A stretch of DNA of 64,000 bases from Larix kaempferi (GCA_027924585.1 BSBM01000190.1:186001-250000), one strand, 5' to 3'. Positions 18,724 through 31,005 are shown, numbered from the stretch's first letter. The notes: generated by a model from the letters alone, not told the origin. Translations and numbers: made by a program.

Positions 18724-20126
18724 TGTAATACCCCCAGTTTCGATTTGGGATATATTAAATGAAAACCATGTAAATGATGTAAATACGCTTGTATGGATTC
18801 ATAGTGCGGAGCTCAAGGTCAACACTCGACTAGTGAATGGCTAGGAAAGTATAATGTAGTTATTTTTTATATGGACCATATGGTTGGCTTGTCATGCTAA
18901 CTTGAAAGCTATGTAAATATTGTGTTGGAAAAATAATAAAATGGTCCAAGATGTCTATGTCAAGAGCACCAAAGGGGCAATGATTCCACTAGAGGGGAAG
19001 AGCAAAGGGGGCCTATGAGATATTAAATCCTCTATTGCCAAGTGTCAACCATAGAATACTTATCCATTTGTTTCCATGTGCCCTAAATGAACCAATTATT
19101 TTCTTTTGACTATTAAATCCAATCATTGAATGCATGTGTGAGGTTAGTGGGGAATGAATTTTCATATAGTTATGGAAGCATGGGATGAATATACTTCTAT
19201 GAATGTTGTAAGAGTCATCTCTACTATGGTCAGAAGTTATGTCAGTTGTCTCTTCACCATCCTCTCATATCTTTTGGAGTCTATGATCCATTTTTTCTCA
19301 TGTAGATTTTTACAACAATTTTACACTATAGAGAATTTTTCCTCTTGCCATTTATTCCATTGCCATTACAATTACCAAATTGTGCAATCACTAGAAATTT
19401 GAAATTGTGGAGGAATATTCCAGTTTCGAGAGAAAATAGATAGCTATAGGTGAGCATAGAAGTTGGGCAAAGTAGGAACCATTACCCATTGATTTTTGCT
19501 GCTCATAGATGCTTGAGAAGACATGAATTAAGGCTACAGGAGGTTCTCCAACAACATACATAGACTGGACGCTTTCTGCACACATTGGTAAGAACTGTAA
19601 GGGTTGAATTTCTTGAGAGAATTGTGGAGCAATGAAGAGAAATGCCTTTCTTATGTTGTGCGGGGTAGTAGAAAATAGTGCCATGGTTGGGATGGTTGAG
19701 TGAGATCCTTGTAAATGCTCAGAGATGGGTAGTTTGGCTAAGCATGAAAGAAAATGGGTTGTGGGCCGAGAGAGAAACATGTAAGTGTTTTCTTCGCCCT
19801 GGTGGCCTCATATCCCAGTTTGGAGGTGGTATCTGTAGCCAATACTTACAATTGGGTGGAAAATCGCTCTTACATAGTCAATTGCTTGGATGTTCTTTGT
19901 TAAAAGATAAATATTCTCATGTATATGAACGTGGAATGATTTTATTTTTTACATGAGATGAATATGCTTGTTTATGCATGCTTATGTTTGGACATAGTCT
20001 TTACAAATTTAGTCATGCATTTCTTACTTATGAATTCATATTATGGCCCATGGGGTGAAATTTAGAAACCTATATTTCATAATTACCCCCTCCTTTAGTC
20101 AAATAGATTGAAGGATACATGACACA
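18724..20126 (+). repeat. e5 5' LTR
   Basis: Runs from TGTAATACCCCCAGTTTCG to GGATACATGACACA, ending CA one base before the primer site. The first 500 bp or so match 21931-22189 plus 24296-24390, and the first 850 or so match 50199-51080, e.g. TGGTTGGCTTGTCA and AATAATAAAATGGTCCAA in all three. Confidence 0.8.
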
Positions 20127-20127
20127 A

Positions 20128-20141
20128 TGGTATCAGAGTTC
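20128..20141 (+). promoter_or_regulatory. e5 primer binding site
   Basis: TGGTATCAGAGTTC follows the LTR end by one base. The first 11 bases match the initiator-Met primer site seen in e1 to e3; the last three differ. Confidence 0.75.
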
Positions 20142-21930
20142 TTGGTTGCACTGGGGATGCATGGGATGGAATCCATAGTTACTAGCGGAAATCAGAGTTT
20201 GCAGAGGAAGTGTTGACAAAATGCTTCTATGAAAATCATGGTTTTAGTAACAGATGGTGTTTTAATGGAGCGTAAGTTCCCAACATTGAGGCTGCATGGG
20301 TTGAAGAAGTTGACCCAGTGCCATGGTCACATAGTCGAGTTCATTGATGGGAATTGTTAGTTCGTCAAAGGACGAGAAAATTGTTGTTAGAGGAAACTTA
20401 GAATTTTTTTGAAAAATTTGAGATGGGCCCACCTGTGCCATGTGGACAAAATTGTGATATGGTGATGTGGACCAACTGCATCAGATGAATGCACAAGTGG
20501 TAGGATTAGATAAAGGTTGTCGGATGAAGCTTACCTGGTGGTACACTTTCCAGTGTTTACCCATGAGTTCGACAAGAATGGTTCGATACGAGGACCCTGA
20601 TAGTTATATCGGGATCGACTCATCGAAGAATGCTACCGAAGGTGAACATGAGAGATATCGATAGAATGAGGATTCTCGATGGGTTGGGATACGATGGTTC
20701 AAAAGGACCTAATCAGGAGTGGAGTATCGAAAAAACCTCATCGGAGGCTAACCATCGAGAGAAACTACCAAATGCGAATGCATAGGATTCAAATGGAGTA
20801 GAAATCCGATGTCGTATTGAAGTCGACATATTGGGAATGCCTCATCGGAGGTAGACATTGTGAAATTCTCCCGAAAGTGTATGTGGAAAGTTACAATGGG
20901 TCGAAACTTGACGTTTCGAGAAGACCTCATTGGAGGAGGATCGTCGAGAAGTAACCACAACAGAGCAAGCGAAGGCGTCTTATGATCGGAGTTTGATGGA
21001 TTGGAGCTGATAAATTGAAGTTTTAAAAATGCAAGTTAAGAGTAAATGTTCGATAGGGAGTTTTCGAAGTGATGAATTCCTCTCGATAGACTAGGCCGAT
21101 ACGTTCAGACATTGACCATCAGACATCGGTCATTGTCAATCCGATAGAGAGCTTTCGACGCAATGTATTCCTCTCTAAAGAAAGGGGCTGATGCGATCAT
21201 GATTGATGTTAAAGGTTGGAAAAAGGCCATCGAAGCATACAACATTTGGTGATGAGGAACAAGTTTGATGAGAGAAATCTGATTCGATGGGAGAGAGATG
21301 ACACGATGAAAGTTTTTCGAAAAAGCTAAAAAAACGTTTGGGGACAAAATTATTCTGTCCATAATTGGAGCAGTTTAGCTCAGAATCTAATGAGACTTGT
21401 GGCATTTCGATGCCATTGAGGAGTATGGGGCATGGGCCTATTTTGCTTCAATTTTATAGAAATTGTGAAATAGAGGTTTTTAAAGATCAATGCCTAGTGA
21501 CCTAATAGGGGATTTGTTGAGGCTAAATTTGTTATGGTGCAGTCATGGTCCATGATACAAATAATTTGGGTGGCATATGGCCGAATTCCAAAAAGTGTGC
21601 AACCGAGGTGCAAAAAAAGGCCAAAATCCACTATTCTGAGGAACTTTTTTGGGATTTCATAAAACTTGAAGGAGGTAAAAGTGACCCTAGATGTTGAGAC
21701 CATAAAAATTGACATTTTACTTACTCATGAAAATGAACAACTTTGGTTAGATGCAATCGAGGTGCAAAAGAAGGCCAAAATACACTATTCTGAGGAACTT
21801 TTTGGGGATTTCAGAAAACTAGGAGGAGGTAAAAGTGACCCTAGATGTTGGGACCATAAAATTGACATTTTACTTATTCATGAAAATGAACAACTTTGGT
21901 TAGAAGAATTTTGTTTGGAAATGCTTAGTT
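20142..21930 (+). other. e5 non-coding interior
   Basis: The longest frames are under 100 codons and match nothing. It contains several short palindromic phrases CCTCATCGGAGG or CCTCATTGGAGG (around 20730-20940) and recurring CGATAGAGAGCTTTCGA-type blocks (about 21050-21160). A 154-bp tandem duplication lies at 21605-21910. A large non-coding LTR derivative is the best description. Confidence 0.65.
21605..21910 (+). repeat. 154-bp tandem duplication before the e5 3' LTR
   Basis: GAGGTGCAAAA starts at 21605 and 21759. Both are followed by AGGCCAAAAT, ACTATTCTGAGGAACTTTTT, GGAGGTAAAAGTGACCCTAG and an ATGAAAATGAACAACTTTGG segment. The copies differ at only a few positions. Confidence 0.88.
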
Positions 21931-22189
21931 TGTGAGATAACCAGTTTTGACTTTGAATGTATTAAATCAAAACCATGTAAATGGTGTAAATATGCTAGTA
22001 TAGATTCCTAGTGCAGAGCTCAATGACAAGGATCGATAGTGAATGGCTATAGATGTATAATGTAATTATTTCTATATGGAATATATGGTTGGCTTGTCAT
22101 GCTAACTGGAAAGTTATGTAAATATTATGCTAGAAAAATAATAAAATGGTCCAAGATGGTTGTGTAAAGAGCACCAAAGAGGGTATGAT
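21931..22189 (+). repeat. e5 3' LTR, first part
   Basis: Starts TGTGAGATAACCAGTTTTGAC and aligns with the 5' LTR from its first base (shared TATTAAAT, AAAACCATGTAAATG, GTGCAGAGCTCAA or close variants). It stops at the X insertion in GGGTATGAT. Confidence 0.8.
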
Positions 22190-24290
22190 TGTTAGACACA
22201 ATGTTGCACTGAGAGGGGGGGGGGGTGAATCAGTGCAAAGGTAATTTAATTCCTTTTTCTACTTTTATTAAACATCCATAGATTCATCAATGCATTATCC
22301 TTCCAATTACATCATCATTATATAAACATCCATCATTAATCATCAAAAGCATCTAAATCATTGAGTCATAACAAGAATCACAACACACAAGAACACAAGA
22401 TAATTTAAGCTTTGTAATATTTTTGTACTTGCTTGGACCGGCTACAACTGTTAGGGTTAATCAGCACCAACTGATACAATGAGCACCAACTCATCATCTA
22501 GGACCCAGCCTAGTTTTTCTTAGATCCTACTAAGAAAAGGATACAAGACCCTGCTTGTATTATATGTACATACATTACATCTCATATTTCATCACATCAC
22601 CATTATCAACGTTTCTGTTTATGTCATCATTCTGATTATTTTGACTGTCATAACCCAAGCAAGCATTCTGTCCATTATGTCTTCAACAAAAAAGCTTCAT
22701 GATGTCACACAAAATATCAGCATCTAAACATGTCATCAACTCTTCATTGCCCAGCATCATTATCTCTACAATATCATCATTCTGATCATCAATATATATT
22801 TCAATGTTATCTTGTCATTCTGTTCAGCATATCATTACAGTCTTCAAGCTCCAGCCAACATCTTGCTCAGCACATTAGCATCATCATTTATGTCTTCATC
22901 TATCATCAGCAATCAGTTTGTACACTAGCAGCACATCCCTGTGTAAGTATTGTCTTACTGTGTGTAAGTCACTATATAAGCATCATCTCACTGTGTCCTA
23001 ACAAGTCACTGTATGAGCATCATCACATTGTCCAACATTTTGTCTAGCATATCTGTCCTTGTTCACATGCACATTAAATAATCACAAACATGTCTTCAAG
23101 TCTTCAAACTTTTCATCTCATCAAACTGTCATTAGAAGACTGTAGCCCCCCCCAAAAAAATTGTCTTCATTTTGTCACAGGCTGCCCAGAAATCATGTCT
23201 TCAACCAACCCATAAATAAGAGATAATAAAAAATGTTTACTGCTGCAACTCTGATGCACTGTTGATCTGCTGCTGCCTGAAATTCCACAGTCAAACAGTC
23301 CGTAAATCAGAGTTCTTCTCCACATACGAATTCCCCCCAAGAATGAATATTTCAAGGTGTATTTATATAGGCCGTTTCCTATAATTTTTTTTGGAGCCGA
23401 CTTGCATAAAAATTAAATTAATAATTTTCAAATTATTTATCCTTTGGGGCCGTCATGGCATGTCTTTTAACTTGTCTTTAAAACAAGATTTACATATTAA
23501 ACAACCTATTTAAGAGATTACAATATGGGTTATAATGCCCCTCAAAGAGAGCTACAAATCCCATCACATAAATACAAAAAGTGGTCGCTTACTTGTTTAC
23601 ACCTTCATGTTTCAAGAACTTCTTTACATCACAAGGGCTTCAAGTCCTAATTATGGGGCTTCATGTCCACCAATGTCTTCATAAAAATAGGGGCTTCAAC
23701 CTTACCCCATTATTTGTGTGGGATTTTTGAACCATCCACCATGAGCATGGGCTAAGATAAACTTTATCAAAGGCATCCCCATGCAAGGGTTCCATGGACT
23801 TCAAAGCCCCATCATCAACATAAGCAACCAAATGTGCCATCATACCACAATACAATTTTTGTGTGCTTGTTGCCATGTTAACACCACCGTGGGCTTCAAG
23901 GGATTCATTAAGTCAAGCAAGACTTCTACAACAAGGTTATCATCATCTCAACCACACATGCAAAAGAGTGAGGGCATCATCATCATCATGTGTGTGTGGG
24001 GCCCAAGCCTTTTTATGCAAGAGAATAATTATGACCACCTCCAAGGGCTCCATGACCCCATCAACCCACAAATGACCACAGAATGGGTCATTTGGCCCAT
24101 TTAGTGTTCCAATGCCCATATTATGCCATGTCATCAATATTTATGATTCCTTAGTCATTTATGGCTTCAATACCCAAGCTGCCATATCCTCCTTGCCATA
24201 TTCTTCTTGCCATGTCATCTAATGCCCATATCATCAATCTTTGACTTCCTTTGTCATTAATGGTTTGTCATCAATGACAACCTATGCTCA
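22190..24290 (-). mobile_element. X: probable solo LTR inserted in the e5 3' LTR
   Basis: The 2.1-kb unit interrupts e5 homology exactly: e5 sequence stops at 22189 and resumes with GATTCCACTAG at 24296. Read on the minus strand it runs TGAGCATAGG to GTGTCTAACA, i.e. TG...CA, with a minus-strand TATA box (TATATAAATACACC) near 23355-23368. Flanks ATGAT and ATAAT look like a target duplication with one mismatch. No coding, no primer site and no polypurine tract inside, hence solo LTR. Boundaries could shift by a few bases. Confidence 0.65.
22204..22238. repeat. 9-bp inverted repeat around an 11-base G run
   Basis: Arms TTGCACTGA (22204-22212) and TCAGTGCAA (22230-22238) are perfectly complementary. 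Between them is GA followed by 11 G at 22215-22225. It lies within 50 bp of the U5-side end of X. Confidence 0.85.
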
Positions 24291-24295
24291 ATAAT

Positions 24296-24390
24296 GATTC
24301 CACTAGAAGGGAAGAGGAAAGGGGGCCTATGAGAGATTGAATCCTCTATTTCCAAGTGTCAATAATACAACTCATCCATTTGCTACCATG
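24296..24390 (+). repeat. e5 3' LTR, second part
   Basis: GATTCCACTAGAAGGGAAGAGG and onward match the 5' LTR near 18985-19070. It ends at ACCATG where e2 begins. Confidence 0.8.
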
Positions 24391-24974
24391 TGTTGATGTA
24401 TATGTAACTTCGGAATGCATTTCATATATATTTATTATATCCTTATTAGAGATGTGTTATTCCTCTATAAGGAACTGTCGTCATGTGGATTGACAAGTGT
24501 CGCAAGTGTGTGTACTTGCCGATGGGTTATTAGACCACCATGTGTGGGGTTGGCCCTAAATTATATATTATATTGTGAATGTACCAAGCTAGACAAGTCG
24601 GCCCCATAAGCTCATTGGGAAAACAGGTTAGTATAAATAGAGATCAGGAGATCTCTATTTAGATCATTCGGAAAAGTTATCTCTCTCTCACTCAGAAAGT
24701 GGCGCACTAGTGAGGAGGAGGATCATTTGCTTCTAGGAGACTATCTCAAGTGTATTTTGGTTGTACTTTGGTTGAGCCATTGCTCTCTCTATCTCTGAGG
24801 AAGTTGTGGGGTTTTTCACCTTAGGGTTTTCCCCACGGAAACTCTATGTCTCTTGTCTCTCATGCTTTTGATTCTTGTGATGCTTATTGTGATTGTTATG
24901 CATTGATATACTGTATATGTTATTCTCTCAGTGAAGATCCTAGAGTATTGTGAATTAATGCTCAAAATTTAACA
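24391..24974 (+). repeat. e2 5' LTR
   Basis: TGTTGATGTATATG to TTTAACA, 584 bp. TATAAATA lies at 24632-24639, with an 11-bp stem hairpin 24635-24660 (arms AAATAGAGATC and GATCTCTATTT, loop AGGA). It has the same layout as the e1 and e3 LTRs but lacks the 44-bp-period duplication of e1. Confidence 0.9.
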
Positions 24975-24986
24975 TGGTATCAGAGC
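24975..24986 (+). promoter_or_regulatory. e2 primer binding site (initiator Met tRNA type)
   Basis: TGGTATCAGAGC directly after the LTR terminus AACA, as in e1 and e3. Confidence 0.93.
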
Positions 24987-25499
24987 TAACCAGAGAAGAA
25001 GACATTTTGCAGTGACAAAAACATGAGTTTCTTGTTTATTGGGTTTCTCTCCACAGTTTTTGGAAAAGAAGTATAGTAGATTGACTCTACTCATCAAGGA
25101 GAATCTATCTGTCCAATCAGAATTCAATTCTGAGCATTTTCAGATTTGGCCCTGAAAATTAGGGTTTCCACAAAAATAGGAATTTCTGAAATTTGAAGAC
25201 ATAGTTGGAAGCTCCTTGCAAAAATCGAAGTTTAGAGCTTTGGATCGATATTTTTGGCTAGGTAGATCTCCGGGAAACTCAAACCCTAATTCAGGGCTCT
25301 CCCTAGTGAACCCGGGAGGACAAAAAGGCAAATCTGAAGGGTAAAGATTTGCTGATCTCAAATTTTGAATACACCAAGATGATCAGCTCATCAAGGTGCA
25401 TCTTTCTATCTTTCAGAAAATTGAAATTCACATTTTGAATTTTTAGGGTTTTTCCGACAAACCCTAATCCGGGACCAGATCCAGTTTTCAGCATTTCAA
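24987..25499 (+). other. e2 leader
   Basis: Non-coding. Homologous to the second half of the e1 leader and to the e3 leader (60109-60620, minus strand). It ends just before the first in-frame ATG of gag. Confidence 0.7.
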
Positions 25500-28400
25500 G
25501 TGGTAAGACTTAAATATTTTCTATTTCCATTTGAAGTAATCTTTAAGATATCTCACCATACCAAGCTTGAGGATAAGCTTGAAGGAGCTGATAACTTCCA
25601 AGCTTGGAAGTATAGGATTGGGTTAATCCTGGAAGAGAATGAATTGGACTCATATGTAAAAGAAGACATCCCTATCCCAGAGGATGAAGAGGCTAAGGTA
25701 TTGCATAAGAAAAACTTGGTGAAGGCAAAGAGAATCATTGCTGATTCTATCAAAGACAATCTCATACCCCATGTGTCTTCTCTAAAGACACCCAAGGAGA
25801 TGTTTGACTCTTTGACCAAGCTATTTGAAGGGAAGAACATAAATCGGAAGATGACCCTGCGGAACCAATTGAAATGAGTAAAGTTTAAGAATGGAGAAAC
25901 CATTCAATCTTATTTTTCAAGGGTCTCCCAGATCAAGGAACAACTAGAAGCAGTGGATGAAATGGTGGAGAATGGTGAAGTGGTGATGACCACTCTAAAT
26001 GGCCTACCTAGGTCATGGGATTCCTTTATTCAAGGAATTTGTGCAAGGAAGAAGTTGATCTCCTTCAACAAATTGCGGAAGGAATGCTCTCAAGAAGAAG
26101 CTAGGATTGTGGCCCGAGAAGAAAAGATGGGAAATGAAGATCAAGCTCTCATAGCACATGCCAGGAAAGGCAAGTACAAGAAGGAATCATCTCATAACAG
26201 GAGATTCGCACACCACCATTATCATAAAGATAAGAAAGATCTCAGATGCTTCAATTGCAATGAAAAGGGACACTTTGCTTCAGATTGTCCCAAGAAGAAG
26301 AAAGACAACAACAACAACTTCAATAAGAAGAAGAAGAATAACAAAAGAAGATATCATGCTCATGCTACCGAAAATGATGAACCCCCAAAGAAGAAGGCTA
26401 GGGCAGAAAGTGATAGTGATGATGACTCATCAAGTGAAGAAGAATATGTTCTAATTCCTGCTCTCACAGGTACTATCTCCCATGGTTGTAATGATTGGTT
26501 GATTGATAGTGGGGCTTCCAAACACATGACTGGGTTTAAGGAATATTTTGTGAATCTATCTGAACATGAATCACCCCATAAGGTGAAACTTGGGGATGAT
26601 TATCAATACCCAATCAAAGGAAGTGGTGAAGCTTCCTACAACCTAGATTCTGGAAAATCTTTGAAGATGAAAGAAGTCCTTTATGTACTTGGGCTCAAGA
26701 AGAACTTACTCTCCATCTTTGCATTGGATGCAAAAGGTACGAGGGTTGCATTTGTGGATGGCCAAGTCCTAATGTGGCCAAAGGGAAAGAACATAGATGA
26801 TGCAGTAGTGATTGGAGAGCAAGAGTGAGGTTTGTATAAATTGAAGGGACAACCTGAACATGCCATGGTACATGAATCCATGGATCCAAGTGAACTTTCG
26901 CATAGAAGACTTGCTCATATGCACTATAGGGCACTTCCAATTGCAAGCAAGGCTGTAGAGGGTCTTCCTGAAATCAAGACCAAACATGAAGGTGTTTGCA
27001 AAGGATGTTCAAAAGGTAAGAACATTAAGAAGGCTTTCCCAAGCAGTGAAAGCAAGGCAAAAGACATCCTGGAAATCATCCACTCAGATGTATGTGGTCC
27101 TATGTCATCCAGTTCTCTGAGTGGGTATGTTCACTATGTCTCATTTATTGATGACTTCTCCAGGAAGACTTGGGTATACTTCTTGAAGAACAAAGATGAG
27201 GTGTTTGATAAATTCAAGGAATTCAAAACCTTGATGGAGAATCAAACTGACAAGAAGATCAAAACATTCAGATCCGACAATGGTGGAGAATTCACCTCAG
27301 GTGACTTCAAGAAGCTTTGTAGTGATTCAGGGATTAAGAGGGAGTTGTCTGCTCCTTATAATCCTCAACAGAATGGAGTTGCAGAAAGGAAGAACAGAAC
27401 AATCATGGAAGCAGCAAGGGAAATGCTGCATGACCAGAATCTACCTATGCATCTATGGGTAGAAGCAGCTAGAACAGCTGTATATGTGCAGAACAAAACA
27501 CCCCACAAGATATTGGACAACAAGACACCAGAAGAGGTCTTTTCTGGTAAGAAACTTGAAGTCAGCCATCTCAGAATATTTGGTTGTCCAGTATACACTC
27601 ATTTCCCAAAGGAAAAGAGGACTAAACTAGATCCTTAAGGAAAGAAGGGTATCTTTGTGGGTTACAGTGAAAGCTCGAAGGCTTACAGAATATACATTCC
27701 AGGGTTCAAGAAGATTGATGTCAGCAGGGATGTAACATTTGATGAAAACTCAGCATTCATCAAATCAAGGAAGGCACCTATCGAAGTTTATGAAGAACCT
27801 AAGGAAACTAGATTTCAAGACACTACTATGACTGAAGCAGTTCCAGAAGTTGTTCGTGAGTTTGAAGATGCGCAAGAACCTGTAGATCCACCCCGTAAGG
27901 ATAACTCTCACAAGAGGAAACCTGCATGGGCTAGAGAGCTCATTCAAGATGCAGAAAGATTTGGCATTCCAGAAGAAGAACACAGAGCAAAGAAGAGAAA
28001 CGGATCACATACGGGCTATGTTGCTTTATTCTGTGATATTATGAACAAAGAACCTTCCAGTTATGAAGAAGCAGTGGAAAAGAAAGAATGGAAGGATTCC
28101 ATGGTTGAGGAATACCAATCAATAATGAAGAATGATGTTTGGGATGTTGTACCAAGACCTAAAGAGAAGTCTATTATAACTTCTAAATGGATCTACAAAA
28201 TCAACCATGCTGCAGATGGCAGTGTAGAGAAATACAAGGCAAGATTCGTAGCTCGTGGCTTCTCTCAGAAAGAGGGAATAGATTATGAAGAAAATTTTGC
28301 ACCTGTAGCCAGGTATACTTCCATCAGAACAGTACTTGCCCTGGCTGCAGCGATGAAATGGAAAATACACCAGATGGATGTCAAGACTACTTTCTTGAAT

Positions 28401-29594
28401 GGTGTAGTTGAAGAGGAAGTATATGTGGAGCAGCCACTCGGTTTCGAAATACATGACATGGAGTCATATGTGTGCAGATTGAAGAAAGCCTTGTATGGCT
28501 TTAAACAAGCTCCCAGAACTTGGTATGGTAGGATGGACAGTTTCCTATCTAGTTTGGGCTTTACCAAGAGTAAAGCGGATTCCAACCTTTATTACAAGGT
28601 TGAGGAAGGGAATCCTGTGATTCTACTCCTGTATGTGGATGACTTATTTGTAACAGGAGATGACAGATTGATTGTAGATACTAAGAGAAAGCTTGCTGCC
28701 GAGTTTGATATGAAATATTTGGGAATGATGCATTATTTCCTAGGTATGGAGGTGTGGCAGAGTGCAGGTGGGATCTTCCTTGGTCAAGGGAAGTACATAG
28801 TAGATATCTTGAAGAGATTCGGGATGATGGATTGCAAGGCCATGGCCACACCTATGGCATCGAATCTGAAGCTTCTATGTGATGCTTCATCTAAGCCGGT
28901 TGATGTCTCTATGTATCGTCAGATGATTGGGTCCTTGATGTACCTGATGAACACGAGACCATATATTTTCTTTGCGGTGAACACATTGAGTCAGTTCTTG
29001 ACAGATCCGAGGAGTGTTCATCTGATTGCTGTAAAGCATGTTCTGAGGTACCTGAAGGGTACAGTGGATTATGGGCTCAAGTATGAGGTGAATCAAAAGT
29101 TTAACCTGCAGGGTTATGTTGATTCAGATTGGGTTGGCAGTACTGCAGATAGGAAGAGCACATCTGGGTGCTGCTTCAGTATGGGATTAGGTGTGATCTC
29201 TTGGTTTAGCAGGAAGCAGTCCTGTGTAGCACTGAGCACAACTGAGGCAGAGTATGTTGCAGCCTATTCAACTAGTTGTGAGGCAATATGGCTATGGAAG
29301 CTACTGTCTGAGTTATTTGATCTCCCGTTGGATGCTACTGGTATCTTTTTTGATAACCAGAGTTGTGTGAAGCTGTCCGAGAACCCAGTGTTTCATGACA
29401 GGTCGAAACGCATAGAGATCAAATATCACTATATCAGGGATATGGTACAGAGAGGAGCTGTGAAGCTCTTGTATGTTGCGATGGACGAGTAGATTGCAGA
29501 TGTGCTGACGAAGCCACTAGCCAGGGTGAAGTTCGAGTACTTCAGAGAGAGGCTTGGTGTTCTTCGGATTGATGACACTTCGAGGAAGAAGTGA
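25500..29594 (+). pseudogene. e2 Copia gag-pol polyprotein with four in-frame stops
   Basis: One frame of 1365 codons without a frameshift. Stops are TGA 25875-25877, TGA 26826-26828, TAA 27636-27638 and TAG 29490-29492; each is one base from the codon seen in a sister copy. Domains by codon number: Gag core 20-190; CCHC knuckle CFNCNEKGHFASDC 250-263; protease with Asp336 (LIDSGASKHMTG); integrase with Asp530, Asp593 and Glu629, the D,D(35)E spacing; RT with [15 protein letters not shown] and YVDD at 1045-1048; RNase H with VDSDW, STTEAEY and FFDNQS. It would make Gag particles and all replication enzymes. The true start may be a Met some 19 codons downstream of 25500. Catalytic residues are intact between the stops, so decay is limited. 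Confidence 0.93.
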
Positions 29595-29654
29595 TGGACA
29601 CATTTGCTGAAGCCATTCCAAGCATGTTGGAAGGAGGATCCTTCACATGGATGT

Positions 29655-30140
29655 GGATGTAAGTGCTGGATGATGAGCATCAGGATGATGTTCTGGTTTC
29701 TGCTTTGTATGATCAGTTGGATCATTTTTTTGTATGTATGTATGCATCATGTTGGATGATGGATATGATCAGTTGGATCATTTATATGTATATGTATGTA
29801 CGCATCATGTTGGATGCTGGATATGATCAGTTGGATCATTTATATGTATGTACGCATCATGTTGGATTCTTGGACCATGTATTTGTATATGTATCAGGTG
29901 GATACATTGTATGATCAGGTGGATCATGTATTTGTATTTGTATCAGGTGGATACACTGTATGATCAGGTGGATCATGTATGATGATATGTATCAGGTAGA
30001 TACTTGGTATGCATCAGGTAGATGCATTGTATGATCAGGATGATCATGGATGACGAGCCTCAGGATGTTGCAGTGATGATGATTAGGATGATCATGTGTA
30101 CATCAGGATGATGTATGGTGAGTAGCAGGTTGATACTCTG
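29655..30140 (+). repeat. e2 array of co-varying mini-hairpins
   Basis: Same architecture as in e1: TGATC-AGTTG-GATCA, GCATC-ATGTTG-GATGC, GTATC-AGGTG-GATAC, ATGATC-AGGTG-GATCAT, ATGCATC-AGGTA-GATGCAT. The array is shorter than in e1 and has more AGTTG/ATGTTG loops at its start. It begins 60 bp after the pol stop. Confidence 0.85.
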
Positions 30141-30164
30141 TGGCCGTGGAACAGGTTGTGCAGA

Positions 30165-30700
30165 TAAGCATGTAATTTGTGCCCTGGGATATTTGCAGAT
30201 AGTCTTTCGAGGTTTTGCCTATGGCATGTAATTTGTACCCTGGGATATCTGGAAAAAGCTCTTTTGAGGTTTTGCTTGGGAGGACATATAATTTGTGCCC
30301 TGGGAGATCTGCAGATAGTCTTTCGAGGTTTTACCTATGGCATGTAATTTGTGCCCTGGGATATCTGACAGATGCTCTTTCGAGGTTTTGTCCTATGGCA
30401 TGTAATTTATGCCTTGAGAGATCCGATAGGTTGAGCCGTGTGCTCGTAATCAGTCCTGGGATGCTCTTTTGAGGTTTTTCCATGACCACATGTAATTTGT
30501 GCCCTGGGAGATCCGATAGGTTGAGCCTTGTGCCCGTAATCAGTCCTGGGATGCTCTTTCGAGGTTTTGTGGTGACCACATGTAATTTGTGCCCTGGGAG
30601 ATCCGATAGGTTGAGCCTTGTGCTCGTAATCAGTCCTGGGATTCTCTTTCGAGGTTTTGTGGTGGGGTCACATGTAATAAGTCCTAGAGATCTGGACAGG
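30165..30700 (+). repeat. e2 tandem repeat array (CATGTAATTTGTGCCCTGG)
   Basis: CATGTAATTTGTGCCCTGGG or a near copy recurs with spacings of about 55 to 90 bp, with TCTTTCGAGGTTTTG in most units. The later, longer units carry GATCCGATAGGTTGAGCC and CGTAATCAGTCCTGGGA. It is equivalent to 6059-6560 of e1 with diverged sequence. Confidence 0.88.
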
Positions 30701-31005
30701 ATGAACAAGGCCTCAGATGTTCTTTAGGGTTCTTGCTAATCAAGAGACTCTTTTAAGGTTTTGTGATGCACGTAATAAGTCCTGAGATTTCCACAGTATG
30801 GCCAGTAATGATGAAGACCTGCAGGTGGTGGGCCTACATCCAGTATGAAAAAGGACTAGCTCTGTAGAACTTCCTATGACGAGTAGAGTCAGAGATTGGT
30901 TGAGATAGCAGCAGTAGTGACGATGATGATGACAATGCATCGATGATGATGATCCCGAGAAGAAGACTTGTCTAGCAGATCTGTGTCGAGAAATACCTTC
31001 CTAGT

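Larger units (their letters stand above)
18724..24390 (+). mobile_element. e5: non-coding LTR element, 3' LTR twice interrupted
   Basis: The 5' LTR 18724-20126 is followed by a Met-tRNA-type primer site, 1.8 kb of non-coding interior and a 3' LTR that begins at 21931. The 3' LTR is broken by solo LTR X (22190-24290), resumes at about 24296, and is cut again by e2 at 24391. It never resumes after e2, so its end was lost with the end of e2. No Gag or pol is present; the element had to be mobilised in trans. A further LTR of the family is at 50199. Confidence 0.75.

Noticed and set aside
22730-23047. 105-codon frame rich in Ser, His and Ile
   Set aside because: Low-complexity CATCAT-rich DNA in solo LTR X, with no domain and no conserved context.
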